Origin: Lachnospiraceae bacterium
GTDB lineage: Bacteria; Bacillota; Clostridia; Lachnospirales; Lachnospiraceae
Assembly (NCBI GenBank): GCA_017517305.1
Contig: JAFWZV010000021.1
Location: 32,473-96,472, forward strand
Length of the DNA: 64,000 bases
Direction: 5' to 3'
Shown: positions 55,470 to 63,999 of the stretch, in pieces
How positions within the stretch are numbered: position 1 is the stretch's first letter
Layout: the number at the start of each line of letters is the position of its first letter
Made by a program: the position numbers and the translations under genes
The notes under the pieces: model-generated
The model's database searches: none
What the model saw: only the letters and a program-made list of their open reading frames with translations
Told to the model about the DNA's origin: nothing

Positions 55470-55565
55470 ATTTTTATTCTCCTTCTTTAAACTCCCTAAT
55501 TCAAAGCTAGGATTATAATAATACCTAAAGTTTAAGTTTGCAAGCGAAAGTTCTATAGCTTTGAT

Positions 55566-55868
55566 GCTGAACAGAGGCTGTGCCAATATGCTATATTCCG
55601 GCCGCGACAGTGGTCGGGACTAAGCTGCGCGTTACAATGAGTCGTGCATAGATAAATGGATGATATGCTGAGAATTTATTCTCGAGCATATCTAACCATT
55701 TATCATTATACGACGAATGTCGTGACACCGAGCAACTTGTTGCGAGGTGACATGCACGACTTATATATCAGCGTGGACCGACCCTAGGCAGGCCGGCCAA
55801 AATAGTAAATTTGCACAGCCTCGTTGGGATTACAAAAAGAGGAACCCTTGCGGATTCCTCTTCTTTTC
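55566..55868 (+). ncRNA. Large structured noncoding RNA (candidate)
   Basis: About 260 bases fold into nested stems on the plus strand: an outer closing stem 55574-55583/55813-55822; 55598-55603/55791-55796; 55612-55617/55778-55783; 55638-55649/55752-55763 (contains a G-U pair only on this strand); a long hairpin 55651-55704; an ACGAC-GAAT-GTCGT hairpin (55710-55723); and a CACC/GGTG stem (55726-55749) with tandem GA mismatches and a CUUG tetraloop. The GA pairs, tetraloop and G-U pair all favour the plus strand. An intrinsic terminator follows at 55835-55868. There is no open reading frame. Size and fold resemble the clostridial raiA-type RNA class, but I could not verify that. Confidence 0.65.
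55835..55868. terminator. Terminator shared by two convergent RNA candidates
   Basis: AAGAGGAA/TTCCTCTT stem. On the minus strand it continues with a T-G pair and two G-C pairs to a GCAA tetraloop and ends in five T; on the plus strand one mismatch and a CTTCTTTTC tail follow. Confidence 0.8.
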
Positions 55869-55949
55869 ATATGCTGATTATAATGTTCGCCAGGCTTTAG
55901 AAAATGGATAGCATCTTCAAAATTAGGGAGTTAAACCCAGCCAACTTCT
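55835..55949 (-). ncRNA. Candidate small RNA, minus strand
   Basis: A strong promoter (TTGACT at 55978-55983, 16 bp, TAAAAT at 55956-55961) faces a GNRA-looped terminator 115 bp away. Between them, a GUUGGCUGGG segment near the 5' end pairs with CCUGGCGAAC. No ribosome site precedes a convincing open frame. It is not recognised as a known RNA class. Confidence 0.5.
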
Positions 55950-55955
55950 AGAATT

Positions 55956-55983
55956 ATTTTAGCAAACAAATGATTTAAGTCAA
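55956..55983 (-). promoter_or_regulatory. Promoter of the minus-strand small RNA candidate
   Basis: TTGACT (55978-55983) and TAAAAT (55956-55961), 16-bp spacer. Confidence 0.6.
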
Positions 55984-56014
55984 TATTTTAAACTTCTTTC
56001 CCACATATAAAGCA

Positions 56015-56076
56015 AAAATAAAAAAATAACTTGGTTTTCCTTTGTTAAATCATTTTTCACAAAGGAAAACCAAGTT
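56015..56076 (-). terminator. Terminator after the sodium-dependent transporter gene
   Basis: Perfect 18-bp arms at 56028-56045 and 56059-56076, followed on the minus strand by a seven-T run and a second T run. Confidence 0.9.
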
Positions 56077-56125
56077 TATTTGTCTGATATTTCTATAAAA
56101 ACAGCATACAGCTAGCTCTTATCAC

Positions 56126-57526
56126 TTACATTAATCCAAATGCCTTAAGAAGAAGAATAACCATGAATACTGGAGCAAGGAACTTTATCATAACCACATA
56201 AAGCACCTTTCTACCCATTTTCTCACCATTCTTCTCTACCTCATCTATAACAACCTGAGGCTTAGCAATCCAACCGATAAGGATACAAGTGAATAAAGCT
56301 ACAAGTGGCATCATAACTGAATTACTCAAATAATCAAGTACATCAAGCACCTGACCTACTGCTCCATTTGGTAGCTTAAGCTCAAAGTAAAGCTTGTTAT
56401 ATCCAAGACATACAAATATACCACCGATTACAGCTATTACAGTTTCAATAACACATGCCTTAAATCTTGATATGTGGAACTGATCCATTAAGCTTGATAC
56501 AACAGCCTCCATAACTGATACTGCACTGGTCAAGGCTGCAAAAAGCACCATTGCAAAGAATGCTGTTCCTACCAGATATCCTGCAGGTCCCATAGCCTCA
56601 AATACCTTAGGAAGTGTTACAAACATAAGCGATGGTCCAGAAGCCTGCATACCCTCTGTTCCCATAAATGTATAAACCGCAGGAACAATCATAACACCAG
56701 CAAGTACCGCTACTGCAGTATCACAAAGCTCAATCTGGTTAATTGATTTTCCAAGATTTGCATCATCCTTAACATAAGAACCATAAGCAACCATAATACC
56801 CATAGCAACTGATATACTGAAGAAGAGCTGATTCATAGCATCAACTAAAACTGTAAAGAAACCACTCACAGTAAGTCCTTCAAGATTAGGTATAACATAT
56901 ACCTTAAGCCCCTCTAAACCAGTTCTTGTCACACCAGATGCATCTGTATGGCTAAGTGCTATAGAAAACACTGATATACCCACTACCAATATTAATAATA
57001 TAGGCATAATAATCTTCGAAGCTGACTCAATACCCTTATTAACTCCTCTAAATACTATGAACGCACATGCCCCTAAGAATATTGCAAAGAACACAAGTGG
57101 CCAAACCTCCTGGGTGATAAAACCAGTAAAATATCCATCCTGTGCTGCATCAACACCTTCTCCACCTAAAAATGCTACAAAATACTTAATTACCCATCCA
57201 CCAATAACACAGTAGTATGGCATAATAAGAAGTGGCACCAAACTGGCAATTAAACCAAGTCCCTTCCAGCCTTTCTTAATCTCACTGTAAGCAGTAAGTG
57301 GGCTCTGCTTAGTCTTACGGCCTATAGCAACCTCTGTAGTAAGAAGCGCATAACCAAATGTAAGTACTAAGATAAGATAGATAACGAGGAATAATCCACC
57401 GCCATCCTTTGCAGCAAGATAAGGGAATCTCCATATATTACCCAAGCCTACTGCACTACCAGCTGCCGCAAGAACGAATCCTAGGGAGCCGGAAAATGAA
57501 TTTCTGCTTTTCTTATTTGTCTCCAT
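56126..57526 (-). CDS. Sodium-dependent amino acid transporter (NSS/SNF family)
   Basis: A 466-residue transporter with 11-12 membrane helices. FVLAAAGSAVGLGNIWRFPYLAAKDGGGLFLVIYL at 15-50 is the NSS signature around the sodium and substrate sites, and helix 6 carries the FFSISVAMGIMVAYGSY stretch. The Tyr-based bacterial subgroup (MhsT/TyrT-like) fits the length and the IGWIAKP C-terminus. It imports amino acids with sodium; the specific amino acid is unknown. A promoter (TTGATT, 16 bp, TATTAT at 57565-57592) precedes it. Confidence 0.92.
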   Translation of the reverse strand: METNKKSRNSFSGSLGFVLAAAGSAVGLGNIWRFPYLAAKDGGGLFLVIYLILVLTFGYALLTTEVAIGRKTKQSPLTAYSEIKKGWKGLGLIASLVPLLIMPYYCVIGGWVIKYFVAFLGGEGVDAAQDGYFTGFITQEVWPLVFFAIFLGACAFIVFRGVNKGIESASKIIMPILLILVVGISVFSIALSHTDASGVTRTGLEGLKVYVIPNLEGLTVSGFFTVLVDAMNQLFFSISVAMGIMVAYGSYVKDDANLGKSINQIELCDTAVAVLAGVMIVPAVYTFMGTEGMQASGPSLMFVTLPKVFEAMGPAGYLVGTAFFAMVLFAALTSAVSVMEAVVSSLMDQFHISRFKACVIETVIAVIGGIFVCLGYNKLYFELKLPNGAVGQVLDVLDYLSNSVMMPLVALFTCILIGWIAKPQVVIDEVEKNGEKMGRKVLYVVMIKFLAPVFMVILLLKAFGLM

Positions 57527-57564
57527 AAATCCTCCACAATCTCTTTATTTTTACAAGTAGTTTA

Positions 57565-57592
57565 ATAATATCACAAATTATCACTAAATCAA
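57565..57592 (-). promoter_or_regulatory. Promoter of the sodium-dependent transporter gene
   Basis: On the minus strand TTGATT (57587-57592) and TATTAT (57565-57570) with a 16-bp spacer. Confidence 0.55.
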
Positions 57593-57614
57593 ACACCTAA
57601 TAAAGCAAAATATT

Positions 57615-58505
57615 TTATCTCATTATCAAAGCCATACTTCCGAGCTTTTCATATCTCTCCCAAAATTCATCTGCGTCTCTTTCTATAATCCCCTCTATTG
57701 GGTCATGAACTATAACTATATTTCTCTCCAAATCATAACCAGATAGTACCATACAGTGTTCACAATTGTCCCATACATAGGTTTTTTCACCCCATTTTAC
57801 CTTAAGCCCTGTAGGCTGATTTTGAAGAAAATAAACTGTATTCCATATAACCACAGGCGTATCATCTGATACGTATCTATATAACTCTTCCGGAGTGCTA
57901 TCGGTAACATTCTTCGCATTTAAATCAGACTCTTGTGCATCTAAAAACTTGTTAGCTGTTCTGGTTAATCCTGGTGAATATATTCCAGCCCCACCTGTTG
58001 TAAACGGATTACCCATATACCCCTCCACAAAATTAGTTGAGTATATAAGATAATCCTTTGCTATAGTTGTTTTTTCTATATCAAATCCATAGTACTTCAA
58101 TAACATGGTAAGAGCCACCGATTCACAGCCCGTAGGAAGCTCTGGATGCTGATAAACAAGTTCCATTTCTATAGAATATTGCTGTGGCAACTCAGGTTTT
58201 GGTCTATCTTCCCAAGTAGCCAATTCATCACCTAATGTGGCAGAATTAACAACCAACTCTATATTGGCATCTGTAGCTGTGGCACCATTTACCTTGCCAC
58301 CATCTTCCCCAACACAAGAATCTGTCATAGTTGCATCAAGAAGGGTAGCCTGTTGCTGAGAAGCTTCTTGTTCTCCACTATTTGAGCCACTTAAATTATT
58401 CCTGTTTTTCATACCCAAAATACCTACTACCACAATTAGATATGCTATCAATAATGAAATTATACAAGTAAGTATTCTAGTAATATTTTTTGAAAAATTA
58501 TTCAT
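57615..58505 (-). CDS. Secreted or membrane-anchored C39-like cysteine peptidase
   Basis: A 296-residue protein with an N-terminal membrane anchor (about 9-32), a Ser/Gln/Thr-rich linker (about 38-100), then a peptidase C39-like domain. The catalytic Cys is in PTGCESVALTMLLKYYG near 140, the His in CEHCMVLSGYD near 245, and Asp in VHDPIEG. It is the extracellular type (peptidase_C39_2), not fused to a transporter. Its substrate and the Cys-His-Asp activity are inferred from the motifs. A promoter lies at 58554-58582. Confidence 0.85.
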   Translation of the reverse strand: MNNFSKNITRILTCIISLLIAYLIVVVGILGMKNRNNLSGSNSGEQEASQQQATLLDATMTDSCVGEDGGKVNGATATDANIELVVNSATLGDELATWEDRPKPELPQQYSIEMELVYQHPELPTGCESVALTMLLKYYGFDIEKTTIAKDYLIYSTNFVEGYMGNPFTTGGAGIYSPGLTRTANKFLDAQESDLNAKNVTDSTPEELYRYVSDDTPVVIWNTVYFLQNQPTGLKVKWGEKTYVWDNCEHCMVLSGYDLERNIVIVHDPIEGIIERDADEFWERYEKLGSMALIMR

Positions 58506-58553
58506 ATAAACTCTTTCTTATTATGTTTTATATATAGGATATTACATCTTTAC

Positions 58554-58582
58554 ATTATATAGAAACCAGTATATTTTGTCTA
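58554..58582 (-). promoter_or_regulatory. Promoter of the C39-like peptidase gene
   Basis: On the minus strand, -35 TAGACA (58577-58582) and -10 TATAAT (58554-58559) with a 17-bp spacer. Confidence 0.65.
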
Positions 58583-58650
58583 ACACAACTTACATAATTT
58601 ATATGACTTAGGCTACATTTTAGTTATTTTTACACATGACAATATTTGTA

Positions 58651-58679
58651 TTTATAAAACCTTTTATATTTGATATAAT
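58651..58679 (+). promoter_or_regulatory. Candidate promoter of the dGTPase-like gene
   Basis: TATAAT at 58674-58679 with a weak TTTATA at 58651-58656, 17-bp spacer; AAGGAGG then precedes the ATG. Confidence 0.5.
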
Positions 58680-58715
58680 TTGTACAGTTATTGATTTCAC
58701 TAAGGAGGTAATAGC

Positions 58716-59939
58716 ATGTCGAACTACAAATCCTTATCTAAGGAGATATCAGAACAAATAATCCATGACAGAGAAAAAAATATTAAGAACCCCTATGCTT
58801 TTGACGAAGAAAAAATAATCAGAAGATATAAAGGTCACGATACACCAAGACTCTGGCGTCCGGCATTTGTTATGGATGTAGAAAAGATAATGCACAATAA
58901 TTACTATAACAGATACTCTGACAAAACCCAGGTGCTTTCCTGCTTCAAAAATGATGACATCTCAAGACGTGCTCTTCACGTTCAGTACGTGTCTAGAATT
59001 GCAAGAACCATCGGTATGACCTTGGGGCTAAATTTGGATTTAATTGAGGCTATTTCAATAGGTCACGATATAGGCCACACACCATTTGGACATACAGGTG
59101 AAAAGTACCTTAATGATTTATACTACGGTAATACCAGCAGACTATTTAATCATAATGTTCACAGTGTAAGGGTTTTAGATAAACTTATTAAGCGAAATAT
59201 TAGCCTTCAAACTCTAGATGGAGTAATCTGTCATAACGGGGAGATGGAGCAACAGGAATATAGACCTATTAAGCTTGATTCATTCGACCACTTTGACCAA
59301 CGAGTTGAGAGCTGTTATGTAGATCCAAGTGCCAACAAGAAACAGATTCCTTCAACCTTAGAGGCCTGTGTTATGAGAGTAAGTGATATAATCGCTTATT
59401 TAGGCAAGGACAGACAAGATGCTATAAAGATTGGTTTACTTGACAGCCACAATGCATTCTCTGCAGAGAGCTTAGGCAATACCAATGCTGAAATTATTAA
59501 CAATATGACTGTAAGCATCATCGAAAACAGCTATGGAAAACCATATCTTAGCATGGACAAGGATGTCTATGATGCATTTTCCAAGGCAAAGAAGGAAAAT
59601 TATGAATTAATATACAATGATGATAAGAGAGAGGATTTGTATGAGCATAATATTAAGCCTATGTTTGAGCAGCTTTACAATGAACTTTTATCCCAGGCTA
59701 AAACTTTAGACACAAACTCCATACTTTATAAGCACCACATAGATTTTATCAGACAGGCTAACCAGTATTCTCATTATCAACCAATTGATGAATTTATGGA
59801 TGAATACACAAGTAGCTCTCCTGATGATATAGTTATGGACTTTATGGCAAGTATGACAGATGATTATTTTATAGACTTATACAAATACCTTTTCCCTAAT
59901 GGAAAGTATAAAGCTGAATATACAGGATATTTTGATTAG
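58716..59939 (+). CDS. dgt: dGTPase-like HD-domain phosphohydrolase
   Basis: A 407-residue protein. Signature residues: RTIGMTLGLNLDLIEAISIGHDIGHTPFGHTGEKYLN near 105-140 (the HD metal site), an upstream RRALHVQYVSRIAR segment with the third His, and a downstream MRVSDIIAYLGKDRQDAI with the last Asp. These match deoxyguanosinetriphosphate triphosphohydrolase-like enzymes, which hydrolyse dNTPs to deoxynucleoside plus tripolyphosphate. It may regulate the dNTP pool; some homologues defend against phages. Monocistronic. Confidence 0.88.
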   Translation: MSNYKSLSKEISEQIIHDREKNIKNPYAFDEEKIIRRYKGHDTPRLWRPAFVMDVEKIMHNNYYNRYSDKTQVLSCFKNDDISRRALHVQYVSRIARTIGMTLGLNLDLIEAISIGHDIGHTPFGHTGEKYLNDLYYGNTSRLFNHNVHSVRVLDKLIKRNISLQTLDGVICHNGEMEQQEYRPIKLDSFDHFDQRVESCYVDPSANKKQIPSTLEACVMRVSDIIAYLGKDRQDAIKIGLLDSHNAFSAESLGNTNAEIINNMTVSIIENSYGKPYLSMDKDVYDAFSKAKKENYELIYNDDKREDLYEHNIKPMFEQLYNELLSQAKTLDTNSILYKHHIDFIRQANQYSHYQPIDEFMDEYTSSSPDDIVMDFMASMTDDYFIDLYKYLFPNGKYKAEYTGYFD

Positions 59940-59961
59940 AATATATCCTACCACCTTTTAC

Positions 59962-60008
59962 AAAAAGACCATTTGCAGTGCTAATAAAAACACGCAAATG
60001 GTCTTTCC
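59962..60008. terminator. Bidirectional terminator between dgt and the amidase gene
   Basis: Perfect 13-bp arms AAAGACCATTTGC (59964-59976) and GCAAATGGTCTTT (59994-60006) with A and T runs, between convergent genes. Confidence 0.85.
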
Positions 60009-60024
60009 TCATTCATTAATTACA

Positions 60025-60789
60025 TTATATTTTGGTAGTATAATTTAAAGCAATCCAACCAGCACCGCTTTTCAGTTTTCCCCACTTGATGCCTGAAATG
60101 ATTTTATCCTCTACTATTGTGTATACTCCATTATCAGTAATTAATCCCACCACAGCGTAATTGGTTCCTGGACCAGTTCTAATGTTAAGTCCGTCTGCTG
60201 TAACCTTCACTAAATATACCTTCTGTGGTTCTACCTTAATCACCTCATCCTTTATTCCTAAAGTCTTAAGAATTCCCCTAGCGTAAGCCTCTCCAAAACG
60301 TTTACATTTCTCATCGGAATCAATCATCTTAACATCCTCTGCATTGTCTACAAATGCACCCTCACAGATAACAGCTGGGCAACTAGTCTGTCTAATAAAC
60401 GCAAAATAATCTGTTCCGGAAGCTCCTACCCTTGTCTTTACACCTCTACTATTTTGGCCTATATTTATGATTTCCTTCTCTATATTTTGGGCAAGAGTTT
60501 TACCAACTCCACCTACTATACTGTGATACACCTCAAAACCATTTCCATTACCTGCATTATTATGACATTCCACAGCTACATCAGGATTAAATGCATTGCA
60601 TTCACTAATCTTTTCATTTAAGGATTCATTTCCATCCACATTTCTAGAGAGCAAAACATCTATCTCTCTCGCAGAAAGATAATCAGCACAGGCCTTAGCC
60701 ATCTTAAGATTAACATCCTTCTCAACTAAAAACCCAACAGCACCTGTATCACTTCCACCATGGCCAGGGCTAATAAAAACCTTTGACAT
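60025..60789 (-). CDS. N-acetylmuramoyl-L-alanine amidase with SH3 domain, no signal peptide
   Basis: A 254-residue cell-wall amidase. The Amidase_3 domain (about 1-175) has SPGHGG with the first zinc His, a Glu near 24, ECHNNAGNGNGFEVYHS with the second His, and a CEGAFVDNAEDVK segment with the catalytic Glu. A bacterial SH3 domain (about 190-250, VTADGLNIRTGPGTNYAVVG) probably binds the wall. There is no export signal, so it resembles endolysins more than secreted autolysins, although no phage genes surround it. An 11-bp-arm hairpin (60801-60830) lies before the gene. Confidence 0.9.
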   Translation of the reverse strand: MSKVFISPGHGGSDTGAVGFLVEKDVNLKMAKACADYLSAREIDVLLSRNVDGNESLNEKISECNAFNPDVAVECHNNAGNGNGFEVYHSIVGGVGKTLAQNIEKEIINIGQNSRGVKTRVGASGTDYFAFIRQTSCPAVICEGAFVDNAEDVKMIDSDEKCKRFGEAYARGILKTLGIKDEVIKVEPQKVYLVKVTADGLNIRTGPGTNYAVVGLITDNGVYTIVEDKIISGIKWGKLKSGAGWIALNYTTKI

Positions 60790-60953
60790 AAAAAACTCCT
60801 ATAAACATATTCATATTAAAATATGCTTATAGAAGTTCTATGGTTCTAAAGAAATACATTAAACACTATCCATACCAGAAACTCTCACAGCTTATAGGCA
60901 TGTGTTTTTAGAGACAACAAGAATATTTTAAGTAATTCAATATTATTGCTTTC

Positions 60954-62633
60954 TTACTCCGAATAATACGCTTCCAGCTTATCTCTACTCTTAACAAATA
61001 CTTCCTCGAGCTGTGGATCAAAATGACTTCCCATGGATTCCATCATAACCTTATAGGCTTGTTCAAAGCTCATAGCCTCCTTGTAGCAACGCTTACTTAC
61101 TAAAGCGTCATACACATCAGCAATAGCCATGATTCGTGCCTCCATAGGAATTTCCTCACCCTTAAGATGATCTGGGTATCCTGCTCCGTTCCATTTTTCA
61201 TGATGATGTCTGGCTACATTCTTGGCAAGATTGACAAAATACTCTTCCTCTACTCCTCCAAGAATGCTCTCCACAAGCTCTCCGCTCTTTGCAGCATGGC
61301 CTTGCATAATGGCAAATTCTTCATCTGTTAGTCTTCCTGGCTTTCTTAATATATTGTCCCCTATAGCAATCTTGCCCAAATCATGCATAGGAGCAGCTTT
61401 AATTATTGCCTGGCAAAATCTATCATCTAAGGATAATATATTATACTCCTTAATTGTTTTGATTAAGATTTCCACCACGTCACTTGTTCGCTTGATATGA
61501 CCACCTGTATTGTCATCTCTATTCTCCATAATATTGGCCATATCAAAGAGAAGCTTAGACTGAATACTCCTTATATGTGCTGTTTTTGCATCAACCTCAT
61601 CACGAAGATTGTCATTATACTCTGCCAAAAGCTTGGTATACTTATATCTATCTGTGGCATTTTCAATTTCTAATAAAAAACCAACTGGTTTGTCAGCATA
61701 CCAGATTCTATTAATATGACCCTCATAATGCTGCTCGTTCTTATCTAACTCAAATACTGTATCCTCAATCTCCTCCAATTCATCAATCTCTTTTTGAAGA
61801 AAATCCAAGGAGTTGTGATTGGTAATTGGTCTATCTATTTTACATTCCCCAAGCTCAGGAAGTATGTCTATAGCCAGAGAATTTGCTCCCAAATAATTTC
61901 TCTTGTTATCAAACATAATATATCCATAATCATCCTGCTTATCCAAGGAACTGATAATATTATCCTCTAAGCTATATACAGTAACTCGTCTATTAAGATA
62001 TAACAAAAACCAACCATCTATTACATAGTTTACCGGTGTGACCTCCACGTCAGGCGCTATTATTCTACCTATAAGAAATACAGCTATAGTAACAACCTCT
62101 AAGCCAATTAGTGCCCATAGATTCTTACGTGAAACTGAGTTTTTTCTTTTTAAACTATAAAATAATACTGCAATTCCTATCAAAAGATATCCATAAAGCA
62201 ATACATAAAAGAAGCTATGTCCAATATTGTATTCTGGGATAATCCCAGTAGCATCACCTATTTTTGTTAATTGGACACTTTTATAATAGATATCACTGTG
62301 TCCAATAGTAAGCACCATGCTGTATATTATGAAGCTATACATAATTAGCACATTTTCCATCCATTTTTTTATATTTATGTTACACATTTTAAATATAACC
62401 ATAAGTATAATAGGTGGAATGAAGCATGCTCCAACATAGCAAATCTTTTTGGCAATATAGGCCTCTTCTAAGGTTTTAGCCATAGCCATAACAAGGTTTC
62501 CTGCATTGCTTATGGTTACAATAGCAAGAATAGCTAGCAGATAATAATTTAGCTTCTTCTCTCGGAAAAAAAGTATAAAAATTATTAAATTAATCAGCGC
62601 TAAGGCTGACATTATCCCATAGTATGTAGTCAT
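60954..62633 (-). CDS. Membrane HD-GYP domain protein, probable cyclic di-GMP phosphodiesterase
   Basis: A 559-residue protein. Seven to eight membrane helices (about 5-225) in the histidine-kinase-N7TM style form a sensor, a PAS-like region (about 225-330) follows, and a coiled segment (about 335-365) leads into an HD-GYP domain with HDLGKIAIGDNILRKPGRLTDEE and HHEKWNGAGYPDHLKG (the GYP motif reads GAGYP) and DVYDALVSKRCYKEAMS. All HD-GYP metal ligands appear present, so cyclic di-GMP hydrolysis is likely. It begins behind TTAGGAGAAAAA. Confidence 0.92.
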   Translation of the reverse strand: MTTYYGIMSALALINLIIFILFFREKKLNYYLLAILAIVTISNAGNLVMAMAKTLEEAYIAKKICYVGACFIPPIILMVIFKMCNINIKKWMENVLIMYSFIIYSMVLTIGHSDIYYKSVQLTKIGDATGIIPEYNIGHSFFYVLLYGYLLIGIAVLFYSLKRKNSVSRKNLWALIGLEVVTIAVFLIGRIIAPDVEVTPVNYVIDGWFLLYLNRRVTVYSLEDNIISSLDKQDDYGYIMFDNKRNYLGANSLAIDILPELGECKIDRPITNHNSLDFLQKEIDELEEIEDTVFELDKNEQHYEGHINRIWYADKPVGFLLEIENATDRYKYTKLLAEYNDNLRDEVDAKTAHIRSIQSKLLFDMANIMENRDDNTGGHIKRTSDVVEILIKTIKEYNILSLDDRFCQAIIKAAPMHDLGKIAIGDNILRKPGRLTDEEFAIMQGHAAKSGELVESILGGVEEEYFVNLAKNVARHHHEKWNGAGYPDHLKGEEIPMEARIMAIADVYDALVSKRCYKEAMSFEQAYKVMMESMGSHFDPQLEEVFVKSRDKLEAYYSE

Positions 62634-62657
62634 TTTTTCTCCTAATGTATAATATTT

Positions 62658-62969
62658 CTATTGTTTGTGCTTTGACTTTTTATGAACTACACATAATATT
62701 ATACAGATAATAATATATGTGCATAAAAATGAAATAATATCAAAACCATACTCTGGATTTGGTTCCCAGTTTTTAAGCTCTTCAGAGGTCATCTCAGGAT
62801 AAATTGTTTCCTTAACCAATCCAAATCCCATATACATAATAACCTCTCCACCACTTAATCTAATACCAATAACATCACCTGTAATAAGTGCAAAAATCAC
62901 ATTAATAGCCAACAAACCTAATGTAATAATAAGGCTTAAAATAAATGGATTACATAGCTTTCTTCTCAT
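62658..62969 (-). CDS. Small two-span membrane protein of unknown function
   Basis: A 103-residue protein with hydrophobic segments at about 9-30 and 78-97 separated by an external acidic loop. No family is recognised. It precedes the HD-GYP gene by 24 bp, so the two are probably co-transcribed and it might be an accessory to the sensor. GGGAGGAACTT precedes the ATG. Confidence 0.7.
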   Translation of the reverse strand: MRRKLCNPFILSLIITLGLLAINVIFALITGDVIGIRLSGGEVIMYMGFGLVKETIYPEMTSEELKNWEPNPEYGFDIISFLCTYIIICIILCVVHKKSKHKQ

Positions 62970-63153
62970 AAGTTCCTCCCAAATAACATAATACCATTCT
63001 AATATTAGCTTAAATAATCGTCAATATATTTAATTAAAATCCAATATATATTTAGTACGATTCTATATCCATAATTTATGGAGTATCACAAATTAAAAAT
63101 TAAGAATACTAATTATGTGACTACTTTAATATATTTCTAGGAGAATAATAATT

Positions 63154-63471
63154 ATGAATTCAAACAATAGTGATTCAAATAATATAAGTGGATTGGGCTC
63201 AGAATTAGCTAAAGCTTCATTAGATCAAATTCCTACTCCAAATTCAAATGCCAAAGAAATTGTAGGATTAGTTAAAAACAATGGTCGTATATCTGGTTAT
63301 CAATTATCTGATGGCACAAAGGTATCAAGAGAAGAAGGTGTAGCAATGGCTAAAGCTGGCGATATCAAAAATGTAGGAATATCTCACAGAAAGGATACTG
63401 AGTATCTAAAATCAATACCTGATGGAAGTGAGGATAATAACCTTGGAAGCTTACCTTCAGTAAGTGAGTAG
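63154..63471 (+). CDS. DUF3892-domain protein
   Basis: A 105-residue soluble protein. The first 30 residues are Asn/Ser-rich and disordered; the central KEIVGLVKNNGRISGYQLSDGTKVSREEGVAMAKAGDIKNVGISHRKDTEYLKSIPDG segment matches the small DUF3892 fold, which has no assigned function. The terminator at 63481 ends the transcript. Confidence 0.75.
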   Translation: MNSNNSDSNNISGLGSELAKASLDQIPTPNSNAKEIVGLVKNNGRISGYQLSDGTKVSREEGVAMAKAGDIKNVGISHRKDTEYLKSIPDGSEDNNLGSLPSVSE

Positions 63472-63480
63472 TATATTGCA

Positions 63481-63515
63481 TTAAAAAAGCACATCATATC
63501 GATGTGCTTTTTTAA
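63481..63515. terminator. Bidirectional terminator between the DUF3892 gene and the tRNA cluster
   Basis: AAAAAAGCACATC (63483-63495) pairs perfectly with GATGTGCTTTTTT (63501-63513). It terminates the DUF3892 gene on plus and the tRNA operon on minus. Confidence 0.85.
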
Positions 63516-63599
63516 TGCTGGCGACCGGAATCGAACCGGTACGGGTTTTACCCCGCAGGATTTTAAGTCCTGTGCGTCTGCCAGTTCCGCCACGCCAGC
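63516..63599 (-). tRNA. tRNA-Leu (TAA anticodon)
   Basis: An 84-base class II tRNA with an extended variable arm. Acceptor GCTGGCG/CGCCAGC plus discriminator A, anticodon loop CTTAAAA (anticodon TAA), T-loop TTCGATT. CCA is not encoded. Confidence 0.97.
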
Positions 63600-63626
63600 A
63601 AATTTTTAACAATATTAAATTGTTAG

Positions 63627-63700
63627 CGACCCGGAAGGGGTTCGAACCCTCGACCTCCGCCGTGACAGGGCGGCGCTCTAACCAGCTGAGCCACCGGGCC
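63627..63700 (-). tRNA. tRNA-Asp (GTC anticodon)
   Basis: 74 bases, acceptor GGCCCGG/CCGGGTC (one G-T pair), discriminator G, anticodon loop CTGTCAC, T-loop TTCGAAC. CCA is not encoded. Confidence 0.97.
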
Positions 63701-63714
63701 ATTCTTATGTGTAG

Positions 63715-63788
63715 TGGACGTTCGGGGACTCGAACCCGGGACCGTCCGGTTATGAGCCGGATGCTCTAACCAACTGAGCTAAACGTCC
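63715..63788 (-). tRNA. tRNA-Met (CAT anticodon), elongator-like
   Basis: 74 bases, acceptor GGACGTT/AACGTCC, discriminator A, anticodon loop CTCATAA. The paired first base and no initiator G-C triple in the anticodon stem point to elongator Met; an Ile2 (lysidine) tRNA is a less likely alternative. Confidence 0.93.
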
Positions 63789-63799
63789 TTAATAATAAA

Positions 63800-63872
63800 A
63801 GCCGACGATCGGAATCGAACCGATAACCTGCTGATTACAAGTCAGCTGCTCTGCCAATTGAGCCACATCGGC
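63800..63872 (-). tRNA. tRNA-Thr (TGT anticodon)
   Basis: 73 bases, acceptor GCCGATG/CGTCGGC, discriminator T, anticodon loop CTTGTAA, T-loop TTCGATT. CCA is not encoded. Confidence 0.96.
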
Positions 63873-63927
63873 TTATTAAATTTTCTCGTACCTTCTGGGT
63901 TGATTAAATCCCTTAGGTACTTTTAAG

Positions 63928-63999
63928 TGACCCCAACGGGAATCGAACCCGTGTTACCGCCGTGAAAGGGCGATGTCTTAACCGCTTGACCATGGGGCC
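63928..63999 (-). tRNA. tRNA-Glu (TTC anticodon)
   Basis: 72 bases, acceptor GGCCCCA/TGGGGTC, discriminator A, anticodon loop CTTTCAC, T-loop TTCGATT. CCA is not encoded. The gene abuts the right edge of the window. Confidence 0.96.

Noticed and set aside
55470-55586. N-terminal extension of the Lrp regulator
   Set aside because: The extension has no ribosome site, overlaps the structured RNA, and Lrp proteins start just before the LDDID helix.
55870-55980. A riboswitch on the plus strand
   Set aside because: No known aptamer core is recognisable and no plus-strand gene lies downstream; the strand signals (promoter, terminator) point to a minus-strand small RNA.
60025-62633. A prophage remnant around the amidase
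   Set aside because: No integrase, structural or packaging genes; neighbours are chromosomal regulators.
63384-63769. Open frames over the tRNA cluster
   Set aside because: They are translations of tRNA genes and their antisense and have no ribosome sites.
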